Assembly (NCBI GenBank): GCA_900552845.1
Contig: USBC01000012.1
Location: 1-20,941, forward strand
DNA from: an uncultured Oscillospiraceae bacterium
GTDB taxonomy: Bacteria > Bacillota > Clostridia > Oscillospirales > Ruminococcaceae
Length of the DNA stretch: 20,941 nt
Direction of reading: 5' to 3'
This document shows, one piece after another, positions 7,703 through 15,627 of the stretch; positions within the stretch are counted from its first letter, which is position 1, and each line of letters begins with the position of its first letter. A program made the position numbers and the translations under genes. Below the pieces are notes generated by a model. The model worked only from the letters and a program-made list of their open reading frames with translations. It was not told where the DNA came from and did no database searches.

Positions 7703-8407
7703 ATGGATGTTTCCGCACTGAAAAATGGATTTGGCATGTGGCTGGTCTGCGGCATCATGATCGTTGTGATTGTTATTCAGGCACTGCTGTTCCTGCGTAC
7801 CGCTCGCAGAGAGGCTGACCATCTTGAAATCAGCCGTGAAAGACAGAAGGAGGGTATGCGTTCCGCCCTGATTACCGCTTTTGGCCCCGCCTGTGCACTG
7901 GTTGTTATGTGTTTGGCGCTGATGGCGACGATGGGTGGCCCCAACTCTTGGATGCGTATGGCAGATGTAGGCTCCGGTCGTTCCGAGCTGACCGTTGCTA
8001 CTCTTATTCAGGATATGGCTGCTGCTGCCGGCGGCGATGTTGAGACCAACACCTTCGTTTATGGCTTGTGGGCACAGGCTGTCCATGTAGGCGGCTGGCT
8101 GCTGGGACCTCTGGTTATGATCCTTTGCATGGGTAAAGTAACCGAGACCATGAACGCCAAGCTGAATCCCAAGTGGATGAAAATCCTCATGAGCGGCGCT
8201 CTCGTATCCCTGTTCACTTATCTGCTCACCAATCAGGTCTATGGCAAGGCGAGCCCTTATGCAGTTGCGGCTGTATTCGGCGCAGCGTGCATGTTCCTGC
8301 TTAACAAGATATTCGCTAAGAACCGCAGAATGCAGGAGTTTTCCCTCGGTATTTCCATGATCGTGGGTCTGTTGGCTGCCGTTGCGGCAAAGAGCCTTAT
8401 GGCATAA
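7703..8407 (+). CDS. DUF5058-like membrane protein, probable transporter component
   Basis: 234 residues with about six membrane segments (roughly 11-31, 55-77, 121-143, 160-178, 183-204, 213-232). After the first segment comes a charged cytoplasmic stretch (RTARREADHLEISRERQKEG), and GGPNSWMRM (78-86) follows the second. From memory this layout matches the DUF5058 family, which has no established function. It lies 81 bases after the M20 peptidase, with AAAGGAG 9 bases before ATG. The next gene starts 12 bases after its stop, so the two membrane proteins probably form one complex. Import of a peptide or amino acid derivative is inferred from context only. Confidence 0.75.
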   Translation: MDVSALKNGFGMWLVCGIMIVVIVIQALLFLRTARREADHLEISRERQKEGMRSALITAFGPACALVVMCLALMATMGGPNSWMRMADVGSGRSELTVATLIQDMAAAAGGDVETNTFVYGLWAQAVHVGGWLLGPLVMILCMGKVTETMNAKLNPKWMKILMSGALVSLFTYLLTNQVYGKASPYAVAAVFGAACMFLLNKIFAKNRRMQEFSLGISMIVGLLAAVAAKSLMA

Positions 8408-8419
8408 GGAGGGTTTGTA

Positions 8420-9079
8420 ATGTCTTTTGATAAAAAATGTATGCGTCTGGGCGTTATCACCATGCTGTGCGCACTGGTTGCCAACTTTCTCCCTGTAGCT
8501 TATCTGTATATCACCACCGGTGTGGTTCCCTCTGGCGGAGAGATCGGTCAGATTATTGCGATGGTCGCCGCTTCCTTCTTGATCGGCTGGATTCTGCAGC
8601 CCATCACCTTCTACCCCGCACTGGGCATTGGCGGCAGCTTCCTTGCATGGACGACCGGCAACGTGTCCGACCTGCGTATGCCTGCTGTTGCCGCTGCTCA
8701 GAAGAGCGCTGATGTAGAGGGCGGCACCGAAGCCGGTAACGTCATCTCCACCATGGCTGTCGCAGTCAGCAACCTGCTTACCGTTGTACTGCTCACCGCC
8801 TTCGTTATCCTCGGTTCCACCGTTATTTCCGCACTGCCTGCCAGCGTTACCGCCACCTTCAGCTATCTGGTACCCGCCATCTTCGGTGCGCTTATCTGCG
8901 ACTACCTGATGAAGAATGTCAAGTACAATGGCCCGCTGTTCATCTCCGGCGTTATTGTTTACATCGTTCTTAAGAAGCTGGGCGTCGCTTCCACCTGGAT
9001 CACCCTGCTGGTCGTTATCATCGGATTCTTTGTATCCCGTCTGGTATTTGTTGCCGATAATAAGAAAGCAGCCAAGTAA
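8420..9079 (+). CDS. Integral membrane partner of the DUF5058-like protein
   Basis: 219 residues with about five or six membrane segments (roughly 9-33, 43-59, 110-132, 143-163, 173-187, 190-211). Between the second and third lies a conserved-looking polar loop with YPALGIGGSFLAWTTGN (65-81) and DLRMP (84-88), then GGTEAGNVIS (101-110); this could be a re-entrant or substrate-binding region. The ribosome site AAGGAGGG overlaps the stop of the preceding gene, which implies coupled translation and a fixed ratio. It is not an ABC, MFS or TRAP protein that I recognise. I infer it is the second subunit of a two-part carrier or channel; function unproven. Confidence 0.72.
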   Translation: MSFDKKCMRLGVITMLCALVANFLPVAYLYITTGVVPSGGEIGQIIAMVAASFLIGWILQPITFYPALGIGGSFLAWTTGNVSDLRMPAVAAAQKSADVEGGTEAGNVISTMAVAVSNLLTVVLLTAFVILGSTVISALPASVTATFSYLVPAIFGALICDYLMKNVKYNGPLFISGVIVYIVLKKLGVASTWITLLVVIIGFFVSRLVFVADNKKAAK

Positions 9080-9116
9080 CAAAAAATTGAAGGGATTTAC
9101 CCTGTGAAGATTCCCC

Positions 9117-9154
9117 CGGGCGCCGCCGATAGAAAGACCCCCGGTTGGCGCCCG
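9117..9154 (+). other. GC-rich intercistronic stem-loop before the CoA-transferase gene
   Basis: CGGGCGCC (9117-9124) pairs with GGCGCCCG (9147-9154) around a 22-base loop. No proper U-tract follows. It sits in the 115-base gap between the membrane-protein gene and the CoA-transferase, and could be a processing site, a stabiliser or a weak attenuator separating two halves of the operon. Confidence 0.5.
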
Positions 9155-9194
9155 AACCCTTTCCTCTATTTATTGTCTAAGGAGAATAATCGCA

Positions 9195-10385
9195 ATGAAC
9201 AACAAAGTTTTGGAGGGTGTTCGTGTAGTCGACTTGACCACTGCTTATTCCGCTCCGTTTGCTACCATGCAGCTCGCCGATTTCGGTGCTGAGGTTATCA
9301 AAGTCGAGAATGCCGCTACCGGCGATCCAGCCCGTACATGGAACCCCATCTACAAGGGCTGGAGCGTGCAGTTCTTCAATATGAACCGCAACAAAAAGAG
9401 CATTACCTTGAACCTCAAGACCGATGAGGGCAAGCAGATCCTGTTCGATCTGGTCAAGACCGCCGATGTCGTGGTGGAAAACTTCCGCCCCGGCGTGATG
9501 AAGCGCCTTGGCATCGACTATGAGGTGCTGCGTGCCATTAAGCCCGACATTATCATGGCTTCGCTTTCCGGCTATGGTCAGACCGGCCCTTACGCCCAGC
9601 GTGGCGCCTACTCCAATTTGGCAGAGGCACTCAGCGGCGTCATGAGCGTGACCGGTTATCCCGATGGTAAGCCCACCAGCTCCGGCGTTGCCTTCGGCGA
9701 CAGCATCGGCGGTTTGTTTACCGCTTTGGGCATTATGTACGCCCTGTTCCATCGTCAGCGCACCGGTGAGGGTCAGTACCTGGAAGTTTCCATGTCCGAT
9801 GCGATGCTGCACATGATCATGCAGGGCATTGTGCAGTACACCATGACCGGCGTTGAGCCCGGTCGTATCGGCTGCCGCGACCTTTCCGCCTATCCTTATG
9901 ACATCTTTGAGGCGAAGGACGGCTACTGTATTTTGGGCAACACTACCGTCAATAAGTGGGATCCCTTTGCTGAGGCGATCGGTCATCCCGAGCTGATCGA
10001 TGATCCCCGCTTTGATACCAATGAGCACCGTGTGGAAAATGCGGACGAGCTGTTCGTTTATATCAATGACTGGACGAAGCAGCGCACCCGTGCTGAGATC
10101 GAAAAGATCATTGCCGATGAATTCCGTCAGGCATATAGTCCCGTGCTGCGCGTCAGCGAGGTCATCGAGAACGAGCAGTTCCTTGCCCGCGATATGATCG
10201 TGGATATGGAAGGTCCCGATGTCGGCAAGTATAAGATGCAGGGGATCCCAATAAAGATGATGGCAACACCCGGTGAAGTTCGCACCAGCGCTCCTGTCTG
10301 CGGGCAGGATAACAACGATATCCTAAAGGAATTGGGTCGTACCGAAGAAGAGATCGCCGCTCTTAAGGAGCACGGCGTGATCTGA
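9195..10385 (+). CDS. Class III CoA-transferase (CaiB/BaiF/Frc family)
   Basis: 396 residues, family length. The family moves CoA from a donor thioester to a carboxylic acid through an aspartyl-CoA intermediate. The N-terminal pattern LEGVRVVDLTTAYSAPFATM then LADFGAEVIKVE (28-39) is typical. So are MNRNKKSITLNLKTDEG (63-79) and VVENFRPGVMKRLGIDY (93-109). FGDSIGG places Asp169 exactly at the numbered catalytic Asp of formyl-CoA transferase. TAAGGAG precedes ATG 9195 by 10 bases. It lies after the M20/membrane-protein genes and before a hydratase, so it likely activates the acid released by the peptidase. The substrate (carnitine-like, aryl or short-chain acid) cannot be told. Confidence 0.92.
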   Translation: MNNKVLEGVRVVDLTTAYSAPFATMQLADFGAEVIKVENAATGDPARTWNPIYKGWSVQFFNMNRNKKSITLNLKTDEGKQILFDLVKTADVVVENFRPGVMKRLGIDYEVLRAIKPDIIMASLSGYGQTGPYAQRGAYSNLAEALSGVMSVTGYPDGKPTSSGVAFGDSIGGLFTALGIMYALFHRQRTGEGQYLEVSMSDAMLHMIMQGIVQYTMTGVEPGRIGCRDLSAYPYDIFEAKDGYCILGNTTVNKWDPFAEAIGHPELIDDPRFDTNEHRVENADELFVYINDWTKQRTRAEIEKIIADEFRQAYSPVLRVSEVIENEQFLARDMIVDMEGPDVGKYKMQGIPIKMMATPGEVRTSAPVCGQDNNDILKELGRTEEEIAALKEHGVI

Positions 10386-10429
10386 TAGATCATATAAAAG
10401 CTACATATCAAGAAAGAAGGAAATTGAAA

Positions 10430-10897
10430 ATGGCTTACGAATTTGTAGGAAAACTTTACGATGAATTTGAGATGAACAAGCAGTACTATACCTCTGCTCG
10501 TACCATTACCGAAGCGGACGTTGTCAACTTTGCGGGTCTTTCCGGCGACTTCAGTGCGCTGCACATCAACGAAGAGTATGCCAAGAAGTCCATCTATGGC
10601 ACCCGTATCGCCTACGGTGCCCTCACCTACATCATCAGCACCGGTCTGGTGTGCCAAACCGGTCTCTTTGATGGCAGCTACATTGGTCTTTTGGGCTGCG
10701 AGATGAAGTTTACCAACCCCGTCCGCTTCCAGGATACCATCACCTGCGTGCTGACCCCCGTTGAAAAGCGCTTGAGCAAGAAACCAGGTCGCGGCATCAT
10801 TCGTTTCCACATTGAAACCATCAACCAGAAGAATGAGGTCGTTGCCGATCAGTATTGGACCATTCTGATGGCAACCGACCGCGAGCACATGGAATAA
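10430..10897 (+). CDS. MaoC-like hot-dog dehydratase/hydratase
   Basis: 155 residues from ATG 10430, which has a GAAGGA ribosome site at good spacing; an in-frame TTG 6 bases upstream is less likely. The hydratase motif FAGLSGDFSALHINEEYA (34-51) carries Asp40 and His45, the same D-x4-H spacing as the catalytic pair of R-specific enoyl-CoA hydratases such as PhaJ. GTRIAYGAL (57-65) follows, as usual for the fold. The enzyme adds water to, or removes it from, an enoyl-CoA. It is the last gene of the M20/CoA-transferase operon, 44 bases after the CoA-transferase, and is followed by a terminator. A thioesterase-like or non-CoA role is a weaker alternative. Confidence 0.87.
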   Translation: MAYEFVGKLYDEFEMNKQYYTSARTITEADVVNFAGLSGDFSALHINEEYAKKSIYGTRIAYGALTYIISTGLVCQTGLFDGSYIGLLGCEMKFTNPVRFQDTITCVLTPVEKRLSKKPGRGIIRFHIETINQKNEVVADQYWTILMATDREHME

Positions 10898-10932
10898 TAT
10901 CCATTTAACCTCCCACAAAAAAATAGAGATAG

Positions 10933-10970
10933 CAGGGTGTCGATGTAGGGTCGGCACCCTGTTCTTTATT
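10933..10970 (+). terminator. Rho-independent terminator after the MaoC-like gene
   Basis: CAGGGTGTCGA pairs with TCGGCACCCTG (11-base stem, one wobble) around a 7-base loop, followed by TTCTTTATT. It ends the M20 to MaoC operon. Confidence 0.82.
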
Positions 10971-11167
10971 ATAAAAAATGAATTTATTAAGGAAGTGACT
11001 ATTCATGATCAGGGCAGCAGTCTAATGACCTGCTGCACAATAGACAGATGAAAAGTCTACCATATTAAGACAAATAAGCTTTTTGACATTTGTTAATTTT
11101 TACCCAAACTTTGAACTGCATATCACATATATACCACAAAAAGTATAAATTGTCCGCAAACTTCGCC

Positions 11168-11196
11168 TTTACTTCATTCTTAAAATGTTATATAAT
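11168..11196 (+). promoter_or_regulatory. Candidate promoter of the V-ATPase operon
   Basis: TTTACT (11168-11173), 17 bases, then TATAAT (11191-11196). Transcription would start near 11203, 37 bases before the GTG of the first gene. The rest of the 342-base gap (10898-11239) holds the terminator above, AT-rich DNA, a lone TTGACA at 11083-11088 without a matching -10 box, and a short repeat TAGAC/GTCTA (11041-11059). I see no gene in it. Confidence 0.55.
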
Positions 11197-11239
11197 TATA
11201 CTTAAATTTTAATAAATATTTCACAAGGAGGCGAACATA

Positions 11240-11554
11240 GTGCCGATGGAGCCCATCATGGAGGTGCTGAAGACAGAGGAAGAAATGAATTCCAAGCGTG
11301 AAAGCGCCGTCACAGAGTGTCGGCAGAAGCTGCTTTTTGCCCAGCGTAGTGCCGAACGCCTGCGGGAGCAGGCAAGAGCCGAAGCGGAGGCGGAGGTACG
11401 CGAAATGATGTCCGAGGCAGAACGGCAGGCGGCGCAGCAGACCTATAAAGCATTGGAAGCAGCTTCCGCCGAATGGGAGCATAAAAAAGAGGAAGCCCGA
11501 CAAAGGATCCCGAAAGCGGTCGGGTGGATCGTGGAAAAGGTTGTGGAACGCTAA
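11240..11554 (+). CDS. ntpF: V-type ATPase peripheral stalk subunit (G/H, NtpF-like)
   Basis: 104 residues, GTG start 8 bases after AAGGAGG. Nearly all of it is charged coiled coil rich in Glu, Arg and Ala (for example QRSAERLREQARAEAEAEV), ending in AVGWIVEKVVER. This is the build of the small stator subunit that pairs with subunit E to hold the V1 head against the membrane part. Sequence identity is weak in this family, so the call rests on coiled coil, size and first place in the operon, which matches E. hirae ntpF. Its TAA stop overlaps the next ATG by one base (TAATG). Confidence 0.85.
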   Translation: MPMEPIMEVLKTEEEMNSKRESAVTECRQKLLFAQRSAERLREQARAEAEAEVREMMSEAERQAAQQTYKALEAASAEWEHKKEEARQRIPKAVGWIVEKVVER

Positions 11555-13497
11555 TGGCTATTGTAACAATGCGTCACCTGCGGCTTATTGGGCTGCAGGC
11601 GGAGCGGGAAGATATGCTGCGGCGGCTTCAGCATCTCGGCTGCTTGGAAATCACCGAGCCGGAGCCGGCGTCAGATGATCCGCTGTTGGAAAAGCTGCGT
11701 ATACCGGAGGCAGCGGAGCTGCAAAGGATACGAGAGCAGTACACCGCAGCAGAGCAGGCGCTGCAAACATTGACAGATCACACTCCAAAGGAAAAGAATG
11801 CACTGGAGCCGCTTCCGTTCATTGATGAGCAGGCGTTGACTGATGAAAGCCAGCTGGCTGACGGAAAGAGTGCAGCGGAGCGGTTGAACCGCTGCAGAGA
11901 GGAATTGGCTTCCCTGCAGTCACGCAGCGAAAAACTGGCGGCAGAGGAGGCTCAGCTTCTTCCTTGGGAGAGCCTCACCATGCCGCTGGAATGCGCTACC
12001 ACTGAAAAAGTGCTGATTCAAATGGGCACACTGCCTGCGGCGGTGCCGCCGGAGCAGATTCGGGAGGCACTGGAGGCGGCGGGAGATCTATATGAGTTCC
12101 GCGAGGTCAGTGTCGACCGTGAGCGCCGGTACGCTGTGCTTACGGTACATATCTCACAGGCGGAGGACCATGTGGCAGCGGTGAAGGCATTGGGCTGGAG
12201 CCGCGTGGCACCGGGCGACCGCCGCGGTACTGCAGGAGAAAACCTTGCCGCCCTGCGGCGGGAGCAGGCAGAACTGGCAGAGCGCAAGGCTGCATTGGAG
12301 CAGGAGATTGCAAAGTGCGCCGACCAAAAGCCGGAGCTGCGCCAGCTCTCCGATGCCTCCCGTATCGAAATGGATCGGGGAGAGGCAAAAGGACGCACGA
12401 GGGAGACTGCTGAAACCTTCCTCTTGGAAGGGTGGTTCCCTGCAGAGAACACAAAGGAACTGGAAATGCTGCTGGATGGCTGCACCTGCGCGTGGCAGAT
12501 GACAGACCCGGGACCGGAGGATTATCCGCGTGTTCCGGTCAAGCTGAAGAATAATCGCTTTACCGGTCCGCTGAATATGGTCACGGAGATGTATTCGCTG
12601 CCTGCCTATGGCTCGCTGGATCCAAACCCTTATATGGCACCGTTTTTTATCTTGTTTTACGGGATTATGATGGCAGATATGGGCTACGGGCTTTTAATGA
12701 TGGCGGCATCGCTTCTCGTACTCAAAAAGAAACAGCCCACCGGCGGCAACCGCAATTTCTTTGCATTGCTGGGCTTATGCGGGATTTCCACCTTTATTTT
12801 GGGCGCCATGACCGGCGGCTTTTTCGGAGATTTTATCCCGCAGCTTGTTAAGCTCTTCAATCCGGAGAGTACCTTTACATGGTTCTGGCAGCCGCTTTTC
12901 TCCCCCATCAATGATATCATCATGGTAATGCTGGGGTCGCTCGCCTTGGGCTGTGTGCAGATCCTTGTCGGTATGGTCATCGGTTTTATCTACAAGCTGA
13001 GGCATGGCGAGATTGCGGAAGCCTTGTGCGAAGAGGCGGCATGGTGGGTTATCATCGGCTGCGGCGTGGCACTGGGCGTTACCGGAAATAAAGTTTTCCT
13101 GTGGGTGCTTTTGGCGGTGCTGGTTATCAGCCAAAGCTATGGGAAAAAGGGTATCGGAGGAAAGATCGTCGGGATCGGCGGTTCGATTTACAACCATATT
13201 ACCGGTTATTTTGGCGATATCCTCTCTTATGTGCGTCTGATGGCGCTGATGCTGGCGGGAGCCGTTATTGCACAGGTCTTTAATACACTGGCAGCCATTC
13301 CCGGAAATCTGATTATCTTTTTTGTGATTTCCATACTGGGCAATGCTCTCAACTTTGCCCTGAACCTGCTGGGGTGCTATGTGCATGATATGCGGCTTCA
13401 GTGTTTGGAATTTTTCAAGTATTTCTATCGGGACGGCGGGCGTGCTTTCCGCCCCGTTGCGGCAGAACCCAAATATTACAGAATAGCAGAACAATAA
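11554..13497 (+). CDS. ntpI: V-type ATPase subunit I (a subunit)
   Basis: 647 residues. It forms the membrane half-channels and the stator link. Residues 1 to about 330 are a soluble, coiled-coil-rich arm beginning MAIVTMRHLRLIGLQ. From about 360 on there are roughly seven to eight membrane segments, starting with PYMAPFFILFYGIMMADMGY. Near residue 561 lies LSYVRLMALMLAG, whose Arg is the essential residue facing the proteolipid ring. I chose ATG 11554, which overlaps the ntpF stop, over an upstream GTG at 11524, because family members begin at this point. Its own ribosome site is weak, so translation is probably coupled to ntpF. Confidence 0.93.
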   Translation: MAIVTMRHLRLIGLQAEREDMLRRLQHLGCLEITEPEPASDDPLLEKLRIPEAAELQRIREQYTAAEQALQTLTDHTPKEKNALEPLPFIDEQALTDESQLADGKSAAERLNRCREELASLQSRSEKLAAEEAQLLPWESLTMPLECATTEKVLIQMGTLPAAVPPEQIREALEAAGDLYEFREVSVDRERRYAVLTVHISQAEDHVAAVKALGWSRVAPGDRRGTAGENLAALRREQAELAERKAALEQEIAKCADQKPELRQLSDASRIEMDRGEAKGRTRETAETFLLEGWFPAENTKELEMLLDGCTCAWQMTDPGPEDYPRVPVKLKNNRFTGPLNMVTEMYSLPAYGSLDPNPYMAPFFILFYGIMMADMGYGLLMMAASLLVLKKKQPTGGNRNFFALLGLCGISTFILGAMTGGFFGDFIPQLVKLFNPESTFTWFWQPLFSPINDIIMVMLGSLALGCVQILVGMVIGFIYKLRHGEIAEALCEEAAWWVIIGCGVALGVTGNKVFLWVLLAVLVISQSYGKKGIGGKIVGIGGSIYNHITGYFGDILSYVRLMALMLAGAVIAQVFNTLAAIPGNLIIFFVISILGNALNFALNLLGCYVHDMRLQCLEFFKYFYRDGGRAFRPVAAEPKYYRIAEQ

Positions 13498-13514
13498 AAA
13501 GGAGCGTATAGACT

Positions 13515-14003
13515 ATGAATTTTTTGGAATCTTTCGGCGGATTGGCACTGGCACTGCTGGGCGGCGGTTTGGCAGCAGGACTGAGCTGTGTCGGCTCGGC
13601 AAAGGGAACCGGTATGGCAGGTGAGGCTGCAGCCGGACTGATGTGTGAAGACCCCAGCAAATTCGGTAAGGCAATGATCCTGCAGGTGCTGCCCGGTACG
13701 CAGGGCTTGTACGGCACGGTAGTATGGTTCTTCTCCATCTTTGCCATCGGCTTGCTCAATGGCAATACCGACCTGAGTGTGATGGACGGTCTGCGTTGCT
13801 TTGCGGCATGTTTGCCTATGGCGTTGGGCGGTCTGCTCTCAGCCATTGCACAGGGACGTGTTGCAGCTGCCTCCATCAATATTCTGGCTAAAAAGCCTTC
13901 CGACTGGTCCAAGGGCCTGGTGCTGTGCGGCATCGTGGAATTCTATGCAATCCTTTCGCTGCTGGCTTCCATGCTGATGCTGAACTTCCTGTTCTTGGCG
14001 TAA
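13515..14003 (+). CDS. ntpK: V-type ATPase proteolipid subunit K
   Basis: 162 residues, four membrane helices in two hairpins, forming the rotating ring. Helix 2 has LQVLPGTQGLYG with Thr62 and Gln63. Helix 3 has SAIAQGRVAAAS with Gln113. Helix 4 has VEFYAIL with the ion-carrying Glu142. These correspond to Thr64, Gln65, Gln110 and Glu139, the Na+ ligands of E. hirae NtpK; the 29-residue gap between the Gln and Glu is the same. A Na+-translocating enzyme is therefore likely, though not proven. Helix 1 (ALALLGGGLAAGLSCVGSA) is glycine-rich, as needed for close ring packing. AAAAGGAG lies before ATG 13515. Confidence 0.94.
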   Translation: MNFLESFGGLALALLGGGLAAGLSCVGSAKGTGMAGEAAAGLMCEDPSKFGKAMILQVLPGTQGLYGTVVWFFSIFAIGLLNGNTDLSVMDGLRCFAACLPMALGGLLSAIAQGRVAAASINILAKKPSDWSKGLVLCGIVEFYAILSLLASMLMLNFLFLA

Positions 14004-14027
14004 GCGGGTCGGAAGAAAGGAGTTCCC

Positions 14028-14630
14028 ATGGAAGGAATGGATAAGATCACCGCGCGTATCATTGCTGATGCCGAGCGGGAGATCGCAGAAATACAGCGAG
14101 AAAATGAAGAAAAAATTGAAGCGCTGACGGCAGAGGCACAGTCGGCAGCGGAGCAGGAGAGTCTGGAGCTGCTTACACGCGGTCGCCGCGCGGCAGAGGA
14201 ACGTCGGGAGCGTTTGTCCTCATCAGCAGCGGTAGAGTGCCATAAGCTGGAGCTTGCTGCCAAGCAGGAGCTGCTGGAGGAGACCTTTGCGACAGCGGTA
14301 GAGCAGCTTTGCAGCCTGCCGCGGGAGGAATATCTTGCATTGATCGCCTCTCTTGCGGCGGAAGCTGCCGAAGGCGGGGAGCAGATGATCCTTTCCCCCC
14401 GAGATGCAGAGCAATACGGCACAGAAGTGATATTGATGGCAAATACGGCGCTGCGTGCTGCCGGCAAGCGGGGCGAGCTTACGCTCAGCGCCGAAATACG
14501 CCCCATTCCGGGCGGTTTTATCCTTAGCAGCGGCGATGTTGAGCTGAACTGTGCCTTTGATACACTGGTGCGGCTTCGGCGGGAAAAGCTGGAGAAAGAG
14601 GTAGCGAAGATCCTCTTTCCCAATGAGTAA
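14028..14630 (+). CDS. ntpE: V-type ATPase subunit E
   Basis: 200 residues. Residues 1-100 are an acidic/basic coiled coil (ITARIIADAEREIAEIQREN at 7-26). The C-terminal part is globular and contains IRPIPGGFILSSGDVELNCA and FDTLVRLRREKLEKEVAKIL, the usual end of subunit E that binds the V1 head. It forms the peripheral stalk with NtpF. AAAGGAG lies 5 bases before ATG 14028; a second in-frame ATG at 14037 is less well placed. Its stop codon overlaps the ribosome site of ntpC. Confidence 0.92.
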   Translation: MEGMDKITARIIADAEREIAEIQRENEEKIEALTAEAQSAAEQESLELLTRGRRAAEERRERLSSSAAVECHKLELAAKQELLEETFATAVEQLCSLPREEYLALIASLAAEAAEGGEQMILSPRDAEQYGTEVILMANTALRAAGKRGELTLSAEIRPIPGGFILSSGDVELNCAFDTLVRLRREKLEKEVAKILFPNE

Positions 14631-14642
14631 GGAGGGGCTGTG

Positions 14643-15614
14643 ATGACCCCCATCAGGGATACCGACTATCTGGCGGTCTCTGCGCGGCTGCATGCGATGG
14701 AGACCCGTCTGCTGACGCCTGAGAAGCGGGAGCGTTTACTGGAAGCGGCAAGCGAGGCAGAAGCCCGCAAGCTGCTGGCAGAGTGCGGCTATGCCGAGAA
14801 CGTTCCGCTGGAAGAGGCGCTGCGCCAGCGGAGGGAAAGCCTGTATAGGGAGCTTTCCTCTGCAGTGCCGGAGCCAAGGCTTATAGATTTGTTCCGGCTT
14901 AAATACGATTATCATAATATCAAAGCAATCCTGAAGGCAGAGCGGCGCGGTATTTCTCCGGAGGAGCTGCTGCTTTCCGGCGGCAGGTATGATGCCGACC
15001 GTCTGCACAGCGAGTGGCAGCAGGAGCACAAGCTATCGGTAAGCGATATCGCTCGTCGGGCGGCACAGGAGGCTGCGGTACTGCTGCAGGAAAACGATCC
15101 GCAGGGTGCCGATTTGCGATTGGACGCCGCCTGCTATACCGAAATGTCTGCTCTTGCCGACGAACTGCAAAGCAGTTTCCTTCGCGGCTATGTGCAGCAA
15201 CTAATTGATGCAGCTAATCTGCGCACTGCGGTACGTACTGCGCGCAGTGACAGCAGCGATCTTCTGCCGCAGGCGCTTTTGGAGGGCGGCAGCGTTTCAC
15301 CCCATGCCATTATGACGGCCGAGCCCGCCAAGCTGGGTGAGGTGTTTGGTGCAGGTGTGCTCTCCAAGGCAGCTGCGCTGGGCGCAGCGGCAGCGGGCGG
15401 CGGTTCTCTTACTGCCTTTGAAAAGGCGTGTGATGAAGCGACCGATGCTTATCTTTCGGCGGCTCGCCGCACTCCCTTCGGGGAGGAAACGGTACTGTGC
15501 TATCTTTCTGCCGTGGAAAACGAGATCACTGCGATCCGCATCATTATGACCGGTCGCACGGCAGGGCTTTCGCCGGAGATGATCCGCAGCCGTTTGAGAC
15601 AGAACACAGTCTAA
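14643..15614 (+). CDS. ntpC: V-type ATPase subunit C (d-like, rotor top)
   Basis: 323 residues, largely alpha-helical. Subunit C joins the central stalk to the proteolipid ring. Family-like features are DTDYLAVSARLHAMETRLL near the N-terminus, LFRLKYDYHNIKAILKAE (about 83-100) and the C-terminal NEITAIRIIMTGRTAGLSPE then IRSRLR. The start is ambiguous: GTG 14640 and ATG 14643 are adjacent. AAGGAGGGG ends 5 bases before the ATG but only 2 before the GTG, so ATG is chosen. Confidence 0.93.
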   Translation: MTPIRDTDYLAVSARLHAMETRLLTPEKRERLLEAASEAEARKLLAECGYAENVPLEEALRQRRESLYRELSSAVPEPRLIDLFRLKYDYHNIKAILKAERRGISPEELLLSGGRYDADRLHSEWQQEHKLSVSDIARRAAQEAAVLLQENDPQGADLRLDAACYTEMSALADELQSSFLRGYVQQLIDAANLRTAVRTARSDSSDLLPQALLEGGSVSPHAIMTAEPAKLGEVFGAGVLSKAAALGAAAAGGGSLTAFEKACDEATDAYLSAARRTPFGEETVLCYLSAVENEITAIRIIMTGRTAGLSPEMIRSRLRQNTV

Positions 15615-15627
15615 GGAGGTGTGCCGT

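Noticed and set aside
7661..9082. Minus-strand open frame (473 codons) opposite the two membrane-protein genes
   Set aside because: The plus strand has two well-spaced genes with ribosome sites and clear membrane segments. The antisense product is low-complexity His/Gln/Asn-rich, typical of reversed hydrophobic codons.
11083..11111. TTGACA as a second promoter for the V-ATPase operon
   Set aside because: A perfect -35 box, but no acceptable -10 box at 16-19 bases spacing.
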